DNA of 22,378 nt. Source: Hyphomicrobiaceae bacterium UBA4118 (lineage in GTDB: Bacteria > Pseudomonadota > Alphaproteobacteria > Rhizobiales > Methyloligellaceae). This document shows, in pieces, positions 14,940-22,378 of the stretch. The DNA lies in assembly GCA_002383105.1 (NCBI GenBank), contig DFXC01000129.1:1-22378 (forward strand), in the 5' to 3' direction. The notes under the pieces were generated by a model, which saw only the letters and a list, made by a program, of their open reading frames with translations, did not search any database and was not told the DNA's origin. The first letter of the stretch is position 1. The number at the start of each line of letters is the position of its first letter. The translations under genes and the position numbers were made by a program.

Positions 14940-17414
14940 TTAAGCGGCCGAGGGGCGCCTCCCGCGCCGCGTTCCTGTCTTGCCTCCCGCGATGGGGGTA
15001 AGTTTGCCTCTTGGCGAGATTTCCTCGGGGGCAGGCAGGTCCTCTGCCAGGGTTTGAACCTGGGCATATCCGCTGGCAATGATCTTGTGGATTTGTTCGG
15101 CAGAAGCCGCGCGCCCGAAATAAAAGCCCTGGACTTCCTCGCACGCGGCAGAGTGGAGGAATTCAAGCTGTTGAAGCGTCTCCACGCCTTCGGCGAGCAC
15201 GGGTATGTCCAAGCTCTTGCCCAACCCGAGCACGGACCTGACGATCATCGCGGCCTGTTTTCTCTCGCCGAGATGCTCGACAAATTGGCGGTCGATCTTG
15301 ATTTTGTTGAAGGGGAAAACCTGCAGCGATGACAGCGACGAATAACCGGTGCCAAAGTCGTCCATCGCGATGCTCACGCCAAGTGCTCTTAAGCGCCGCA
15401 AGGCATCAAGCGCCCGCTGCAAGTCCTCGAAGAGGGTCGTCTCGGTGATCTCGAGTTCGAGACGCGCTGGCGAAAGGCCCGTCTCGATGAGAATGTGATG
15501 CACGACCCCAGGGAAATCGGCATGCTGGAACTGCCGTGGCGAAAGATTGACGGCCACTTTATAGGGTCTCGGCCAGGTCGCCGCTTCGCGGCAGGCGGTT
15601 CTCAGCACCCATTCGCCGATTGGGACAATGAGGCCGCTTTCCTCAGCGATGGGGATGAACTCGCCGGGCAAGACCAAACCATGCTCGGGATGATGCCAGC
15701 GAATCAGGGCTTCGAACCCCATTATCTCAACCGAAGGGATCCTCACCTGGGTCTGGTAGTAGAGCTCGAACTGGTGCTCCAATAGGGCGACTCTCAGCTC
15801 TTGTGCCAAGCGCCGGCGGCGGCGGACTGCCATATCCATTTCCGGTTCGAAGAAGCAAGCGCCGCCTCGTCCCGCGTTCTTCGCGCGGTAGAGAGCCATG
15901 TCGGCATTAGCGAGAAGCTGCTCCGCCGTGCGGCCGTTGTCGGGATAAAGCGCAATGCCAATGCTCGCTCCAACGTCGGTGGAAGTGCCGTCGACCTCGA
16001 AGGGGGTTTCGAAGACTTCGATGAGCCGGGCCGCCAACGCCGCGGCAGAGGCGGGCTGCTGACTCTCGGTCTGCACAATAACGAATTCATCGCCTCCCAC
16101 TCGCCCAAGGAATTCTCCCGGCTTTGAGGTATGCGACATGCGGTCGGCGCAAATTCGCAAGACCTGATCTCCGGCGCCATGGCCGTACAGGTCGTTCACC
16201 TCCTTGAAGCGGTCGAGATCGATGCACAGAACGCCAAATGCCCGGCCGTCTGCCTCCGCCTCTCCGACGACGTTGTCGAGCCGCCGTCTCAATGTGGCAC
16301 GATTTGCAAGGCCGGTCAGGGGATCGTAGTGGGCCAGATGCCGGATCGTCTCTTCGGCCTGGCGGCGCTCCTGCAGATCCCGAATTGCATAGACTTCGTT
16401 TGCGCGTATGCCGGATTTGTACGGCTTCCAGATCACCTCCACCGGCACCGCCCCGCCCGAGGCCGTTATCATCAATGTCTCGATGCGGTGACCGCCGACG
16501 GCACAGTAAGGGTGGCGGGTTACGACAAGGAGGTCTCCGAAGACTCTCTTCCCGAATAATTGGTCCGCCGATCGTTCGGAAAGCTCGGAGACTCGCTGAT
16601 TGACGTTGATGATCTCGCCGTCCTTGGCGACGACAATTCCCTCGGCGGCCGCGTCGGCAAGTTCATGCAGTCTTATTACCGATTCCCGCACCGTCTCCTT
16701 GTCGATCAGGGCTGCCGCCAGCGCCGCGAGGATCACGAGCGAGCTGACGCCCGCTACCGCAAGCGCCATCGTCGAATTATCGATAAAGGACGGGTAGACG
16801 ACGATCGTGGGATCAGGCGTGACAATCGCCGCACCCATGGCGGTAAAATGCAGGCTGCAGATCGCGATGGTCAGTAAGCCGGCGGCGCTTGCGGCTGCCC
16901 ATTTGCGCGGGCTTGCATGAAATGCGACCAAGGCCACGGAGGCGAAGACGACACCCAGGACAATAGAGGCCACCACGATTGAAGCGTCCCAGCTAACGGT
17001 TCCCGTTGTGCTGAAGGCGCGCATTCCGGTGTAGTGCATGTCGGCGATGCCCAAGCCGATCACCGCGCCGCCCGCGGCGGGGTACCATCTTGTGTCGCCC
17101 TGCACCGCAATTAAGAAGCCGATGGCCGTGACGCCCATGGCGATCAGCAATGAGGCTAACGTCAAAATGGGGTCATAGGCCGTTGGGAGGCCGGTCTTGA
17201 ACGCGAGCATGGCCACGAAATGGGTCGCCCAAATCCCCGCGCCGGTGGCCACGCCAGTCAAAAAAATCCATCCGAGTCGCTTCGACCCTCGGCTCTGCCT
17301 CGCGCTTGAGTAGATATGAAAGGCGGTGTAGCTCGCCAGTCCGCAGATCAAGACGGCCAGGAGCACTAGCCGGTAATCGTGCTGGTCCCTCAGGCAGGCC
17401 AGGACCTTGTACAT
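14940..17414 (-). CDS. Membrane MHYT-PAS-GGDEF-EAL c-di-GMP signalling protein
   Basis: An 824-residue inner-membrane regulator of cyclic di-GMP. The first 250 residues form a seven-helix MHYT sensor with three repeated motifs (THFVAM, MHYTGM, LHFTAM) thought to bind a metal or diatomic gas. A PAS domain follows (about 255-355, from LHELADAAAEGIVVAKDGE), then GGDEF (about 370-530) with an intact RVGGDEFVIV active site, and EAL (about 545-790) with FEALIRWHHP, EITETTL, AMDDFGTGYSS, KIDRQFV and LAEGVET, so the phosphodiesterase site is complete. The usual inhibitory RxxD before GGDEF reads KPGE, so product inhibition of any cyclase is probably lost. I chose ATG 17414 because family members begin just before the first membrane helix; a longer start at 17444 exists. 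The tail is basic and low in complexity. Net activity, synthesis or hydrolysis, cannot be decided. Confidence 0.93.
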   Translation of the reverse strand: MYKVLACLRDQHDYRLVLLAVLICGLASYTAFHIYSSARQSRGSKRLGWIFLTGVATGAGIWATHFVAMLAFKTGLPTAYDPILTLASLLIAMGVTAIGFLIAVQGDTRWYPAAGGAVIGLGIADMHYTGMRAFSTTGTVSWDASIVVASIVLGVVFASVALVAFHASPRKWAAASAAGLLTIAICSLHFTAMGAAIVTPDPTIVVYPSFIDNSTMALAVAGVSSLVILAALAAALIDKETVRESVIRLHELADAAAEGIVVAKDGEIINVNQRVSELSERSADQLFGKRVFGDLLVVTRHPYCAVGGHRIETLMITASGGAVPVEVIWKPYKSGIRANEVYAIRDLQERRQAEETIRHLAHYDPLTGLANRATLRRRLDNVVGEAEADGRAFGVLCIDLDRFKEVNDLYGHGAGDQVLRICADRMSHTSKPGEFLGRVGGDEFVIVQTESQQPASAAALAARLIEVFETPFEVDGTSTDVGASIGIALYPDNGRTAEQLLANADMALYRAKNAGRGGACFFEPEMDMAVRRRRRLAQELRVALLEHQFELYYQTQVRIPSVEIMGFEALIRWHHPEHGLVLPGEFIPIAEESGLIVPIGEWVLRTACREAATWPRPYKVAVNLSPRQFQHADFPGVVHHILIETGLSPARLELEITETTLFEDLQRALDALRRLRALGVSIAMDDFGTGYSSLSSLQVFPFNKIKIDRQFVEHLGERKQAAMIVRSVLGLGKSLDIPVLAEGVETLQQLEFLHSAACEEVQGFYFGRAASAEQIHKIIASGYAQVQTLAEDLPAPEEISPRGKLTPIAGGKTGTRRGRRPSAA

Positions 17415-17604
17415 TGATTCAGTCACTCCAGTGGGCAGCCCCACCGAATACCAGCCTCCGTTTAAGGCTCAGTTACGAGATCGTCTCGAAATGTCAGTGA
17501 GCGGTCCGGGAGGCGCCGAGGACCAGTAGCGGGGATATCCTAGCGACCTTGGCCTGCCAGCTCGCTTCCAGGGTCGGAGCTTGTCGAAATCTGTACCGGT
17601 GCTC

Positions 17605-18027
17605 TCAGCCCGCGAGAGACCAGAGCCCGTCGGGTTGCCGGCAGGCGACGCCCTCGATCTGCCGCTGATAGGTGCCGAGCGTGAGCGAATAGACCACGTG
17701 GCGGCACACTCTGCCCTTGTCGTCGCGGAAGGCCGACACGGGCTTGATTCGGCCCACCAGCCCGCGATCCGGACGCTGCCAGACAAGCGTCACGCCGTCG
17801 CCGAGCTCGCTGAGCGCGAGCTGCAGCGCCTGCATCGCGGCCTGCCGGTCGCTCCGATCCAATCGTGCCTTAAGGTCGTCAAGGTCAAGCTGCGGCCCCT
17901 CTGAGGCGACCGCTGCTTCCGCTCCCCTCTCCTCGGCCTTGAGAGGAAGAGAGGCGGGCGACAATAATGAAAACGCGAGAGCGCCCGCCCCAATGATGAT
18001 AGGAGCGTTCCAACGGAACGTACGCAT
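17605..18027 (-). CDS. Secreted protein with 17-kDa-surface-antigen-like C-terminal domain
   Basis: A 140-residue exported protein. The N-terminus is a signal peptide (MRTFRWN, then IIIGAGALAFSLLSPASL, with likely cleavage after LKA). An acidic helical linker follows, and the C-terminal 70 residues carry the pattern of the RT0821/Lpp0805 (17 kDa antigen 2) family: GLVGRIKPVSAFRDDKGRVCR, a beta stretch, and IEGVACRQPDGLWSL, including the two conserved Cys that probably pair. In related proteins this domain sits on the periplasmic or outer-membrane side; the role is unknown. There is no lipobox Cys, so it is not an obvious lipoprotein. ATG 18027 is chosen over the TTG at 18033. It is divergent from pdxH over 163 bases in which I see no further gene. 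Confidence 0.75.
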   Translation of the reverse strand: MRTFRWNAPIIIGAGALAFSLLSPASLPLKAEERGAEAAVASEGPQLDLDDLKARLDRSDRQAAMQALQLALSELGDGVTLVWQRPDRGLVGRIKPVSAFRDDKGRVCRHVVYSLTLGTYQRQIEGVACRQPDGLWSLAG

Positions 18028-18190
18028 AACCAACCGTCCCCAACTCTGACGCGGGAATCACATAATCCCCCCCGCGCCACTACCAACGTCGACAATCGTG
18101 CCCTATCAGAGTGAGGAAAACGTAAATGCCCGTTCCGCGGCGGGATAACGCCAAAAAAAATTCTTTGGGGCATGCTAGAGGTTTTGAGCC

Positions 18191-18841
18191 ATGGACGACC
18201 GTCAATCCATCGCCAGCACGCGTAAGGCAAAGACGCCGGAGGGGGCGGACTTCACCGAAGCCCACGACCCCTTTTCTTTGTTTCGCAGCTGGATGACTGA
18301 GGCGGAAGCCGCCGAGCCCGCCGACCCCGAGGCCATGGCGCTTGCGACGGTCGACGCGCAAGGCCTGCCCAATGTGCGGATGATTCTCCTCAAAAGGGCC
18401 GACGAGAGGGGCTTCGTCTTCTACACCAATTGCGAGAGTGCCAAGGGGCTCGAGCTTGCCGCTACGCTTAAGGCAGCACTCCTCTTCTACTGGAAGAGCC
18501 TGGGGCGCCAGATTCGCATACGCGGACTGGTCGAGCCCACCACCGAGGCCGAAGCTGACGCCTATTTCGCCACGCGGCATCGGGAGAGCCGCATCGGGGC
18601 CTGTGCCTCGGCTCAGTCCCGGCCGCTTGCGAGCCGCGCGGCCCTCGAAGCGGAGGTGGAGCGGCTCACTCAAGCTTTCGGCGACGGCGCGGTGCCGCGC
18701 CCGGTCTATTGGCGCGGCTATCGCCTCGTGCCTCTCGAGATTGAGTTCTGGAGGAATGGACCCTTCCGGCTGCACGACCGCATCGTGTTCCGGCGCGCTT
18801 CGCCGCAAGACCCCTGGACCAAGACCCGGCTCTACCCGTGA
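18191..18841 (+). CDS. pdxH: Pyridoxamine 5'-phosphate oxidase
   Basis: FMN enzyme that oxidises pyridoxine or pyridoxamine 5'-phosphate to pyridoxal 5'-phosphate, the last step of vitamin B6 synthesis, in the cytoplasm. The 216-residue length is normal. Key features are [20 protein letters not shown] and [15 protein letters not shown] (FMN-binding strand and loop), [19 protein letters not shown], the SRIGACAS substrate region, [20 protein letters not shown], and the conserved C-terminal RLYP. Dxs, earlier in the window, also feeds B6 synthesis through deoxyxylulose phosphate. The ATG at 18191 follows a GAGGTTTTGAGCC stretch with a GAGG element. The SDR pseudogene follows on the same strand after 55 bases. 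Confidence 0.95.
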   Translation: MDDRQSIASTRKAKTPEGADFTEAHDPFSLFRSWMTEAEAAEPADPEAMALATVDAQGLPNVRMILLKRADERGFVFYTNCESAKGLELAATLKAALLFYWKSLGRQIRIRGLVEPTTEAEADAYFATRHRESRIGACASAQSRPLASRAALEAEVERLTQAFGDGAVPRPVYWRGYRLVPLEIEFWRNGPFRLHDRIVFRRASPQDPWTKTRLYP

Positions 18842-18896
18842 CCCCGCTTACCGCCTATGTTCGCAAGGGAAGCGGCAGCAAATCAGCCTGAAGCAA

Positions 18897-19635
18897 ATGA
18901 CGCACATCCCCAATGAGGAGCGCAGGACCCTGATCCTGACCGGCGCCCCGCCACGGTCAAGCGCTTCTCGTCCGCCGGCTGGCGGGTGATCTCTTGCTCG
19001 CGCCACCCCTTCCCCGAGGATTGCCCTTGGGAGGCAGGCCCCGAGGACCACGTCCAGGTCGATCTCGGCGACCCCGACAACACTATCCGCGCCATCGCCG
19101 AGATGAAGGACCGGCTGCGCGCACACGGCGGGAGGCTGAATGCGCTCGTCAACAATGCGGCGATCTCGCCCAAGGGGGAGAGGGGCAGCAGGCTGAGCAC
19201 CATCGAGACGCGGGTTGAGGATTGGAAGGCGGTGTTCTAGGTCAACTTCTTCGCGCCGCTGATGCTTGCCCGCGGCCTGATGGAGGAGCTCGCCGCCGTC
19301 TCCGGCTGCGTGGTCAACGTGAGCTCGATCGCGGGCTCGCGGGTGCATCCCTTCGCCGGCTCGGCCTACGCGACCTCGAAGGCTGCGCTCGCCGCGCTCA
19401 CCCGCGAGATGGCGGCCGACTTCGCGCCGCGCGGCGTCAGGGTGAACGCCATCTCGCCTGGCGAGATCGATACCTCGATCCTGTCGCCGGGCACCGAGAA
19501 GCTAGTCGCCGATATCCCGATGCGACGGCTTGGGCTCCCGGAGGAGGTGGCCAAAGCCATCTATTTCCTGTGCACCGAGCAGTCGAGCTACATCAACGGC
19601 GCCGAGCTGCACATCAATGCGGGCAACATGTGTAA
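18897..19635 (+). pseudogene. Short-chain dehydrogenase/reductase, inactivated by three lesions
   Basis: Would have been an NAD(P)-dependent oxidoreductase of about 251 residues. The start MTHIPNEERRTLILTGA (18897-18947) leads straight into ATVKRFSSAGWRVISCSR in another frame. The usual SRGIGH between them is missing, consistent with a net loss of 16 bases that removes the TGxxxGxG cofactor loop and shifts the frame. Further on, LVNNAA (19145-19162) is intact, then a TAG at 19238-19240 interrupts the frame just before VNFFAPLML. The catalytic SS..Y..SK follows (NVSSIAGSRVHPFAGSAYATSKAAL). Near the end, INAG should continue to QHV and stop, but one base is missing near 19623, so the frame runs on to 19744. 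Repairing all three restores a normal length. It follows pdxH, a common position for an SDR gene in related genomes. Confidence 0.9.
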
Positions 19636-19740
19636 GCCGACCACCACAAACCTGCCACGCCTTTGCTTTAGCGATATAAGGATCAAGCGGGCTTTCACCA
19701 TCCCGCGAAGTGGCAAGGTTGAGCTTTTGAGGGTCGAGAC

Positions 19741-20679
19741 GTGAGTTACTCCATGGCGCGATATTCGACCGCGCGCTATTCCGTCAAGGAAGCCCGCGAG
19801 GCGACCTGGGCGCGGCGGATCGCGATCTTCTTCGTGCAGCTCCTCATCCTGACGGTGCTCTTGCACCGCTTCGCCTCGTTGAGCACGCCGGCAGCGATGA
19901 ACCTTCTGGCCGTCTCCATCGTCGGGCTGTTCGCCGCCATCGCCATCGCCTTCGCCTCCATCGTGCGCATCTGGTTCGGCGGCCAGACCGGAGCGAGCCA
20001 GGCCGTCGCCGCCATCTTCATTGCCCTTGTCGGGCTCGCGGTGCCGCTCTTCTATCTCTCCCATGCCATCACCAAGCCGATGCTCAACGACATCGAGACC
20101 ACGCCGGAAGAGCCCCTTGAATTCAAGGTGCTTGCGGGTCTGCGCCCGGCCGACGCCAATCCCATCAAGGATCCTGACGCCGCCGCCGCCGAACTGCAGG
20201 AGGAGGCTTACCCGAATATCGGGCCCATGGCGCTCGAGCGCTCGGCGCCGGAGGTGTTCAGCCTGGTGCAGGAGGCGGTAGAGCGGCTCGGCTGGACCGT
20301 CGCGCTGAGCGAGCCGCCCGGCGAGACCGGCATCGGCCGCATCGAGGCGACCGACCGGACCCTGATCATGGGCTTCACCGACGACATGATCGTGCAGATC
20401 AAGGGCGACAATGCCCACGCCGAGATCGACGTCCGCTCGGTATCGCGCTACGGCATGCACGACCTCGGCGCCAATGCCAAACGCATCGGCCGCTTGTTCG
20501 AGGAAGTGTCGGCGGCGCTGGAGAAGGGCGAGAAGACGGTGCTCGAGCAGGCAGAGCCCAAGGACAAGGACACGCCCGCCGGCAAGAAGAAGACCAACAA
20601 GAAGGGCGCTAAGAAGGACGCGGACAAAAAGCGCTCGACAGGCAAGGAGCCCCCTCCGCCGAAACTAAGTCCCGACTGA
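19741..20679 (+). CDS. DUF1499 membrane protein with Lys-rich C-terminal tail
   Basis: A 312-residue inner-membrane protein. Three hydrophobic helices lie near residues 25-45, 53-80 and 85-108 (IFFVQLLILTVLL; LLAVSIVGLFAAIAIAFASI; AVAAIFIALVGLAVPLFYL). The DUF1499 domain follows (about 155-265), marked by AYPNIGPM, RIEATDRTLIMGFTDDMIVQI and VRSVSRYGMHDLGANAKRI. The last 45 residues are a charged Lys-rich tail ending PPPPKLSPD. The function of DUF1499 is unknown. The start is GTG 19741 behind GAGGG, with an ATG at codon 5 as alternative. Its final 71 bases are antisense to the end of the MBL-fold gene, an unusually long tail-to-tail overlap. Confidence 0.88.
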   Translation: MSYSMARYSTARYSVKEAREATWARRIAIFFVQLLILTVLLHRFASLSTPAAMNLLAVSIVGLFAAIAIAFASIVRIWFGGQTGASQAVAAIFIALVGLAVPLFYLSHAITKPMLNDIETTPEEPLEFKVLAGLRPADANPIKDPDAAAAELQEEAYPNIGPMALERSAPEVFSLVQEAVERLGWTVALSEPPGETGIGRIEATDRTLIMGFTDDMIVQIKGDNAHAEIDVRSVSRYGMHDLGANAKRIGRLFEEVSAALEKGEKTVLEQAEPKDKDTPAGKKKTNKKGAKKDADKKRSTGKEPPPPKLSPD

Positions 20680-21520
20680 TGAGGTGCTCCAGATGTGCGA
20701 GCACGGAGAGCGCGGCGGCCTCTTTCAGCCCGGCATCGAGCGTGCCGTAGAGCCGGGCGACGATGCGCGGAATGGTGCAGTCCCCCTCGTCTAGGCAGGT
20801 GAGGATGGTCTGCTCGCGCCACTTCCGGTGCATGATATAGGCCTTGACCACGCGTTGCGGCGTCTGGATGCGCCCGCCATGGCCCGGCAGGAACATCTTG
20901 TCGTGGCGCGGCATCAGCTTTTCCAGCGAGGCGAGGAAGCTCGCCATGTTGCCTTCCGGCGGCGCGATCACGGTCGTGTTCCACCCCATCACGTGATCGC
21001 CGGTGAAGACGGTGCGCTTGCCGACCAGCGCGAAGCAGAGGTGGTCCGGCGCATGGCCCGGCATGTGCAGGACATCGAGCGCGAAGCCCGGTCCCCTGAC
21101 CGTGTCGCCGTCGGCAATCGTTTGGTCCGGCACGAAGGCCGGATCGACGAAGGCATAGCCGAGACCGGGTGCGCCGGCGCCCCGCGCCGAGCCGGTCGGC
21201 CCGAAGGCGGCGATCTCTCCGCCGGCCAGCGCCTGAAGCGCGCGCGCGCCGTCGCAATGGTCGCGATGGCTGTGGGTGATGAGGATATGGGTGAGGCGCT
21301 CGCCGGCGATGGCCTTGGCGATGGCTATCAGGTGCTGCTCGTCCAAGGGGCCCGGATCGATGACGGCGACCTGGCCGGTCCCGACCAGATAGGTGTTGGT
21401 GCCGAGAAAGGTGTAGGGGCCGGGATTGTTGGCGACGATGCGGCGGACGCCCGGCGCCACCTCTTGGGCAACGCCATAGTCGACGTCAACGCTGCGATTG
21501 AAGGCAAGCTCCGCCGACAT
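20609..21520 (-). CDS. MBL-fold metallo-hydrolase, LACTB2-like
   Basis: A 303-residue metallo-beta-lactamase-fold hydrolase. Strands lead to NTYLVGTGQVAVIDPGP, the metal motif HxHxDH in THSHRDHCDGARAL, then HMPGHAPDHLCF (third His), VFTGDHVMGW (bridging Asp) and FLPGHGG (last His), so both metal sites are complete. A C-terminal winged-helix-like region (TILTCLDEGDCTIPRIVARL) matches the LACTB2 group, whose members act on RNA or on thioesters and other esters. No signal peptide is present. The last 23 codons lie antisense to the DUF1499 tail; the terminal APCLSSAFCPRPS is probably a run-on without function. ATG 21520 has only a weak ribosome site. Substrate unknown. Confidence 0.88.
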   Translation of the reverse strand: MSAELAFNRSVDVDYGVAQEVAPGVRRIVANNPGPYTFLGTNTYLVGTGQVAVIDPGPLDEQHLIAIAKAIAGERLTHILITHSHRDHCDGARALQALAGGEIAAFGPTGSARGAGAPGLGYAFVDPAFVPDQTIADGDTVRGPGFALDVLHMPGHAPDHLCFALVGKRTVFTGDHVMGWNTTVIAPPEGNMASFLASLEKLMPRHDKMFLPGHGGRIQTPQRVVKAYIMHRKWREQTILTCLDEGDCTIPRIVARLYGTLDAGLKEAAALSVLAHLEHLISRDLVSAEGAPCLSSAFCPRPS

Positions 21521-21722
21521 GGTCTCAATGAGTTGTTGGTCTTCTCGTCGAACCCTGAGCCTATTCTAGCGGAGCGCAAGGGCGGCGACAGCGCTACCTT
21601 CCTGGCAGCGTTACTTTCCCATTGCTTTTTGCGCAAAATGTGGCTTGCCGCGCGGCCGGCCCCTCTAGGGCTTGGCCCCCTCAAGAACCTGGCCGGTAGG
21701 GCTTTCGGCTGCGGCCGGGAGT

Positions 21723-21745
21723 CGGCGTCCGCCTCGGAGACGCCG
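21723..21745 (-). terminator. Possible hairpin downstream of tRNA-Pro
   Basis: CGGCGTC (21723-21729) pairs perfectly with GACGCCG (21739-21745) across a nine-base loop, 47 bases after the tRNA-Pro 3' end on the minus strand. There is no T-run, so termination is only a guess. The rest of the 271-base gap between the MBL gene and the tRNA shows nothing recognisable. Confidence 0.3.
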
Positions 21746-21791
21746 TGGCGGGAGCAGCCATTGCGGCCGCGATCGGGAGAGGCAGGCAGCC

Positions 21792-21868
21792 TGGTCGGAG
21801 TGGCAGGATTTGAACCTGCGACCCCCGCGTCCCGAACGCGGTGCGCTACCAGACTGCGCCACACTCCG
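21792..21868 (-). tRNA. tRNA-Pro(CGG)
   Basis: A 77-base cloverleaf on the minus strand. The acceptor CGGAGTG (from 21868) pairs with CACTCCG, followed by discriminator A and an encoded CCA (21792-21794). The anticodon stem CCGCG/CGCGG encloses the loop TTCGGGA, giving anticodon CGG for proline codon CCG. The T-arm has the standard GGTTCAAATCC pattern. Confidence 0.95.
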
Positions 21869-22079
21869 ACTGGCTGAAGAGCCCGTATATAGCCGCCTCG
21901 GCCAAGCCTAGCAAGAAAGCCATTGTCGTGCAGGCGCCCAGCATCCGTTGCCCCAAAGTCCCGATGCTGGTAGGACGGCGCAAGCTCACCATGTCTCGAC
22001 GCGTGAGCGGTCCGAGCGAGAGCGCCCATCGCCGAGCCCCGTCGGGCCGGGGGCGGGGCCTCAAATCACCTGAGCGGAT

Positions 22080-22153
22080 TGGGGCGTGGCCAAGCGGTAA
22101 GGCAACGGGCTTTGGTCCCGTGATCCCAGGTTCGAATCCTGGCGCCCCAGCCA
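22080..22153 (+). tRNA. tRNA-Gln(TTG)
   Basis: A 74-base cloverleaf. The acceptor TGGGGCG (22080-22086) pairs with CGCCCCA (22143-22149), followed by discriminator G and an encoded CCA. The anticodon stem ACGGG/CCCGT encloses the loop CTTTGGT, giving anticodon TTG for glutamine codon CAA. The T-arm contains GGTTCGAATCC. Confidence 0.96.
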
Positions 22154-22378
22154 CACTAAGTACTTGTTATAGAACGATTTTATGTCTTTCAGGGACGGGT
22201 TGAATTCGCGGCCGAATTCCGCGCTGTTTTCGCGTCCTCGGATTCGGTTCTAAGTGGCAGAGACAATTCCGCGCCAAATTCCGTCGCGCCCCGCTAAGAA
22301 AGTCTCTCGGGCGGCATTTGGGGGTCAACTTTCCAGTTTGGTGAGGATGGTGGAACCTGTGTGTGCCGAAAATTAGAT
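22154..22378. other. Gene-free stretch at the right edge with short irregular repeats
   Basis: No convincing open frame is seen in these 225 bases after tRNA-Gln. It contains four variants of AATTC(C)GCG: at 22203-22210, 22215-22224, 22265-22274 and 22277-22289 (the last with an inserted T). The first part (to about 22190) is more AT-rich than the rest of the window, which could mark the edge of inserted DNA, but nothing here proves it. Confidence 0.5.

Noticed and set aside
21665..21862. Small minus-strand frame over tRNA-Pro
   Set aside because: Much of it is a translation of the tRNA itself (the RFKSC-type peptide is a known tRNA artefact).
21846..22154. Minus-strand frame over tRNA-Gln
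   Set aside because: Its start GAPGFEPGITGPKP is the antisense translation of tRNA-Gln, a common false gene.
1..22378. CRISPR arrays, transposases, phage genes
   Set aside because: I looked for regularly spaced repeats and DDE or integrase motifs on both strands and saw none.

Overview
The window is a GC-rich, gene-dense stretch of chromosome. Its core proteins (Sua5-type TsaC, XseB, Dxs, TlyA, an RlmD-like methyltransferase, AroC, FabI, PdxH) and its architecture look alphaproteobacterial, most likely Hyphomicrobiales (Rhizobiales). That placement is inferred from protein style and gene order; there is no rRNA to confirm it. Most genes are housekeeping. The interest lies in small accessory insertions and in several decaying genes.

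Left part (1-4839): a minus-strand operon runs tsaC, a GlcD-type FAD oxidase and an O-methyltransferase that leaves the left edge. The three are joined by ATGA stop/start overlaps, and the methyltransferase start carries an apparent one-base insertion in an A run. On the plus strand follow an MNT/HEPN pair (MntA/HepT-type toxin-antitoxin), an HDAC-family deacetylase and xseB.

Terpenoid part (4848-8740): dxs, the first enzyme of the MEP isoprenoid pathway, is on the plus strand. Between xseB and dxs, on the opposite strand, lies a broken pair: a cytochrome P450 without its heme-binding C-terminus, and a polyprenyl diphosphate synthase with a one-base frameshift and an Asp-to-Tyr change in its second Asp-rich motif. 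It looks like a dead isoprenoid-modifying module.

Middle (8743-12652): a minus-strand block holds two SET-domain proteins, the 3' remnant of a secreted-protein gene and its intact paralogue. The 3' end of one SET gene now runs into the remnant. tlyA and an RlmD-like rRNA methyltransferase overlap on the plus strand. If the minus-strand blocks are ignored, xseB-dxs-tlyA-rlmD-like form a collinear plus-strand series, so the blocks look like insertions (inference).

Right part (12653-22378): a convergent intergenic region carries two copies of a palindromic repeat in inverted orientation. Then come aroC and fabI, a membrane MHYT-PAS-GGDEF-EAL c-di-GMP protein and a 17-kDa-antigen-like secreted protein (all minus). 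On the plus strand are pdxH, an SDR pseudogene with three separate lesions, and a DUF1499 membrane protein. The last overlaps tail-to-tail with an MBL-fold hydrolase. tRNA-Pro(CGG) and tRNA-Gln(TTG) close the window, followed by about 225 bases without a recognisable gene but with short irregular repeats.

I saw no CRISPR array, transposase or integrase gene. No stretch longer than 300 bases lacks a gene. I did not find a convincing wholly new system. The strongest leads are the dead P450/prenyltransferase module, the SET/secreted-protein block, and the MNT/HEPN pair with a non-canonical HEPN motif.
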